A stretch of DNA of 64,000 bases, taken from JAMXLO01 sp963819855. GTDB lineage: Bacteria; Pseudomonadota; Alphaproteobacteria; Acetobacterales; Acetobacteraceae. The notes beneath the pieces were generated by a model, which saw only the letters and a program-made list of their open reading frames with translations, did not search any database and was not told where the DNA came from. Shown piece after piece: positions 63,346-64,000 of this stretch. Numbering within the stretch: the stretch's first letter is position 1; each line of letters begins with the position of its first letter. The stretch covers positions 682,001 through 746,000 of the forward strand of contig CAWFYC010000021.1 in the NCBI GenBank assembly GCA_963819855.1, written 5' to 3'. Made by a program: the position numbers and the translations under genes.

Positions 63346-63936
63346 ATGTCGCAGACATTGGTCAAACTCATCGGTGGGGATCTCGCGGCGCTGGTGCCGC
63401 AACTGGCGCTGAGTCCGGAAGCGGCGGCGGTCATTGCGGACTGCACCGAGGTGCCGGTCGCGCTGGAACGGCTCGAGCAGGCGGGCTTCCTGACCGAGGC
63501 GACGCGGCTGGTCGCACATGCGCTGCCGAAGCGCGAGGCGGTGTGGTGGGCCTGTATGTGCGTCAGTCACACCGCGCCGCCCGACCTGCCGTCAATCGAC
63601 CGCGCGGCGTGCGAGGCGGCCGAGGAGTGGGTCCGCCAGCAGACCGACAAGACGCGGCGCATCGCCTTCGATCACGCGCAGGCCGGCGGCTGCGTCAGTC
63701 CGGAGTCGTGGGCGGCGATTGCCGCGTTCTGGAGTGGCGATTCGATTTCGCCGGAGGGGCAGCCCGCCGTCCCGCCGGCGGCGCATCTCGCCGGGAGGGC
63801 CGCGGCTGGCGCGGTGGCGCTCGCCTCCGTCCGTGGCGACGTTACGCGGCGGCAAGCAAGATTGCGCCGGTTCCTCGAAAGTGGGCGTAATATCGCTGCG
63901 GGTGGCCCCGGCCGGCTGCCTGCCGAGACGGCATGA
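63346..63936 (+). CDS. DUF6931-like protein, vgrG-associated
   Basis: A 196-residue helical protein 9 bases after vgrG. Recognisable: LEQAGFLTEATRLVAHALPKREAVWWACMCV, AEEWVRQQTDKTRRIAFDHAQ, VSPESWAAIAAFWSGDSISPEG, and PAAHLAGRAAAGAVALAS. Proteins of this type are often found next to VgrG in alphaproteobacteria; function is unknown, possibly an adaptor or chaperone loading cargo on the spike. The assignment to DUF6931 is from memory of the family pattern. Confidence 0.65.
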   Translation: MSQTLVKLIGGDLAALVPQLALSPEAAAVIADCTEVPVALERLEQAGFLTEATRLVAHALPKREAVWWACMCVSHTAPPDLPSIDRAACEAAEEWVRQQTDKTRRIAFDHAQAGGCVSPESWAAIAAFWSGDSISPEGQPAVPPAAHLAGRAAAGAVALASVRGDVTRRQARLRRFLESGRNIAAGGPGRLPAETA

Positions 63937-63975
63937 CGCGACGAACCGGCGGCCGGCCGCATCACGGCTGAGACC

Positions 63976-64000
63976 ATGCAACTGATCATGACGGTACTGC
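63976..64000 (+). CDS. Start of a further gene, cut by the window end
   Basis: ATG 63976 opens QLIMTVL and runs to the last base. Only eight codons are visible, so no identification is possible. Its position after vgrG and the DUF6931-like gene suggests it is part of the same secretion-related operon. Confidence 0.35.

Overview
The window is 64 kb of GC-rich (roughly two-thirds G+C by eye), densely coded DNA with short intergenic gaps and many ATGA stop/start overlaps. Gene content (cyoABCD quinol oxidase, livMGF, two DppBCDF-type peptide ABC clusters, EmrAB, TcuA-like flavoenzyme, PEP-CTERM protein, VgrG with a DUF6931 protein) points to an alphaproteobacterium, most likely Rhodospirillales/Acetobacteraceae. 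That placement is inferred from gene content only; no rRNA gene is present.

Layout. 1-3.4 kb: end of a branched-chain amino acid ABC operon (livM partial, livG, livF) and a CDF metal exporter. 3.5-7.4 kb: a probable vitamin B12 uptake/activation operon (periplasmic binding protein, BtuC/FecCD permease, ATPase, TonB, cob(I)alamin adenosyltransferase). 7.4-15.2 kb: a luciferase-like oxidoreductase, a PPOX-fold protein and a first peptide ABC cluster whose binding protein and both permeases are broken by at least 15 single-base shifts, while its two ATPases are intact. 15.3-19.2 kb: cyoABCD. 19.2-24.4 kb: a hydroxyacid dehydrogenase, an orphan gp5/VgrG-type OB-fold protein, a 0.63-kb cassette with 16-bp inverted ends carrying a RidA gene, a class A PBP and a DegP-like protease. 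24.5-30 kb: a DsbB remnant, two low-complexity secreted proteins, and marR-emrA-emrB. 30-35.3 kb: fluC/crcB, rmlBACD, a SYLF protein and tRNA-Gln(CUG). 35.3-46.7 kb: accessory and housekeeping genes starting with a segment bracketed by the tRNA 3' end and a copy of it: hydrolase, Uma2, alkyladenine glycosylase, small secreted proteins, SWIM-SNF2 helicase, DUF488, PEP-CTERM protein, a P4H-type oxygenase and nudC. 46.8-60.2 kb: a catabolic region (LysR regulator, split ThDP decarboxylase, TcuA-like flavoprotein, hydroxyacid dehydrogenase, FAD oxidoreductase, SDR) followed by an intact second peptide ABC operon. 60.3-64 kb: a gene with a caspase-like DUF4347-type His/Cys motif, divergent from vgrG, then a DUF6931 protein and the first codons of another gene.

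Functionally the window is dominated by nutrient acquisition (amino acids, B12, peptides) and respiration, with rhamnose synthesis for surface polysaccharide, envelope maintenance (PBP, DegP) and efflux. The most interesting parts are the vgrG-linked caspase-like gene, the transposon-like RidA cassette, the tRNA-Gln 3'-end duplication, and the local concentration of frameshifts in one of the two paralogous peptide transporters. Several dispersed palindromic repeats sit inside operons and in places supply coding or ribosome-binding sequence. No CRISPR array, rRNA gene or complete insertion sequence with transposase was seen.
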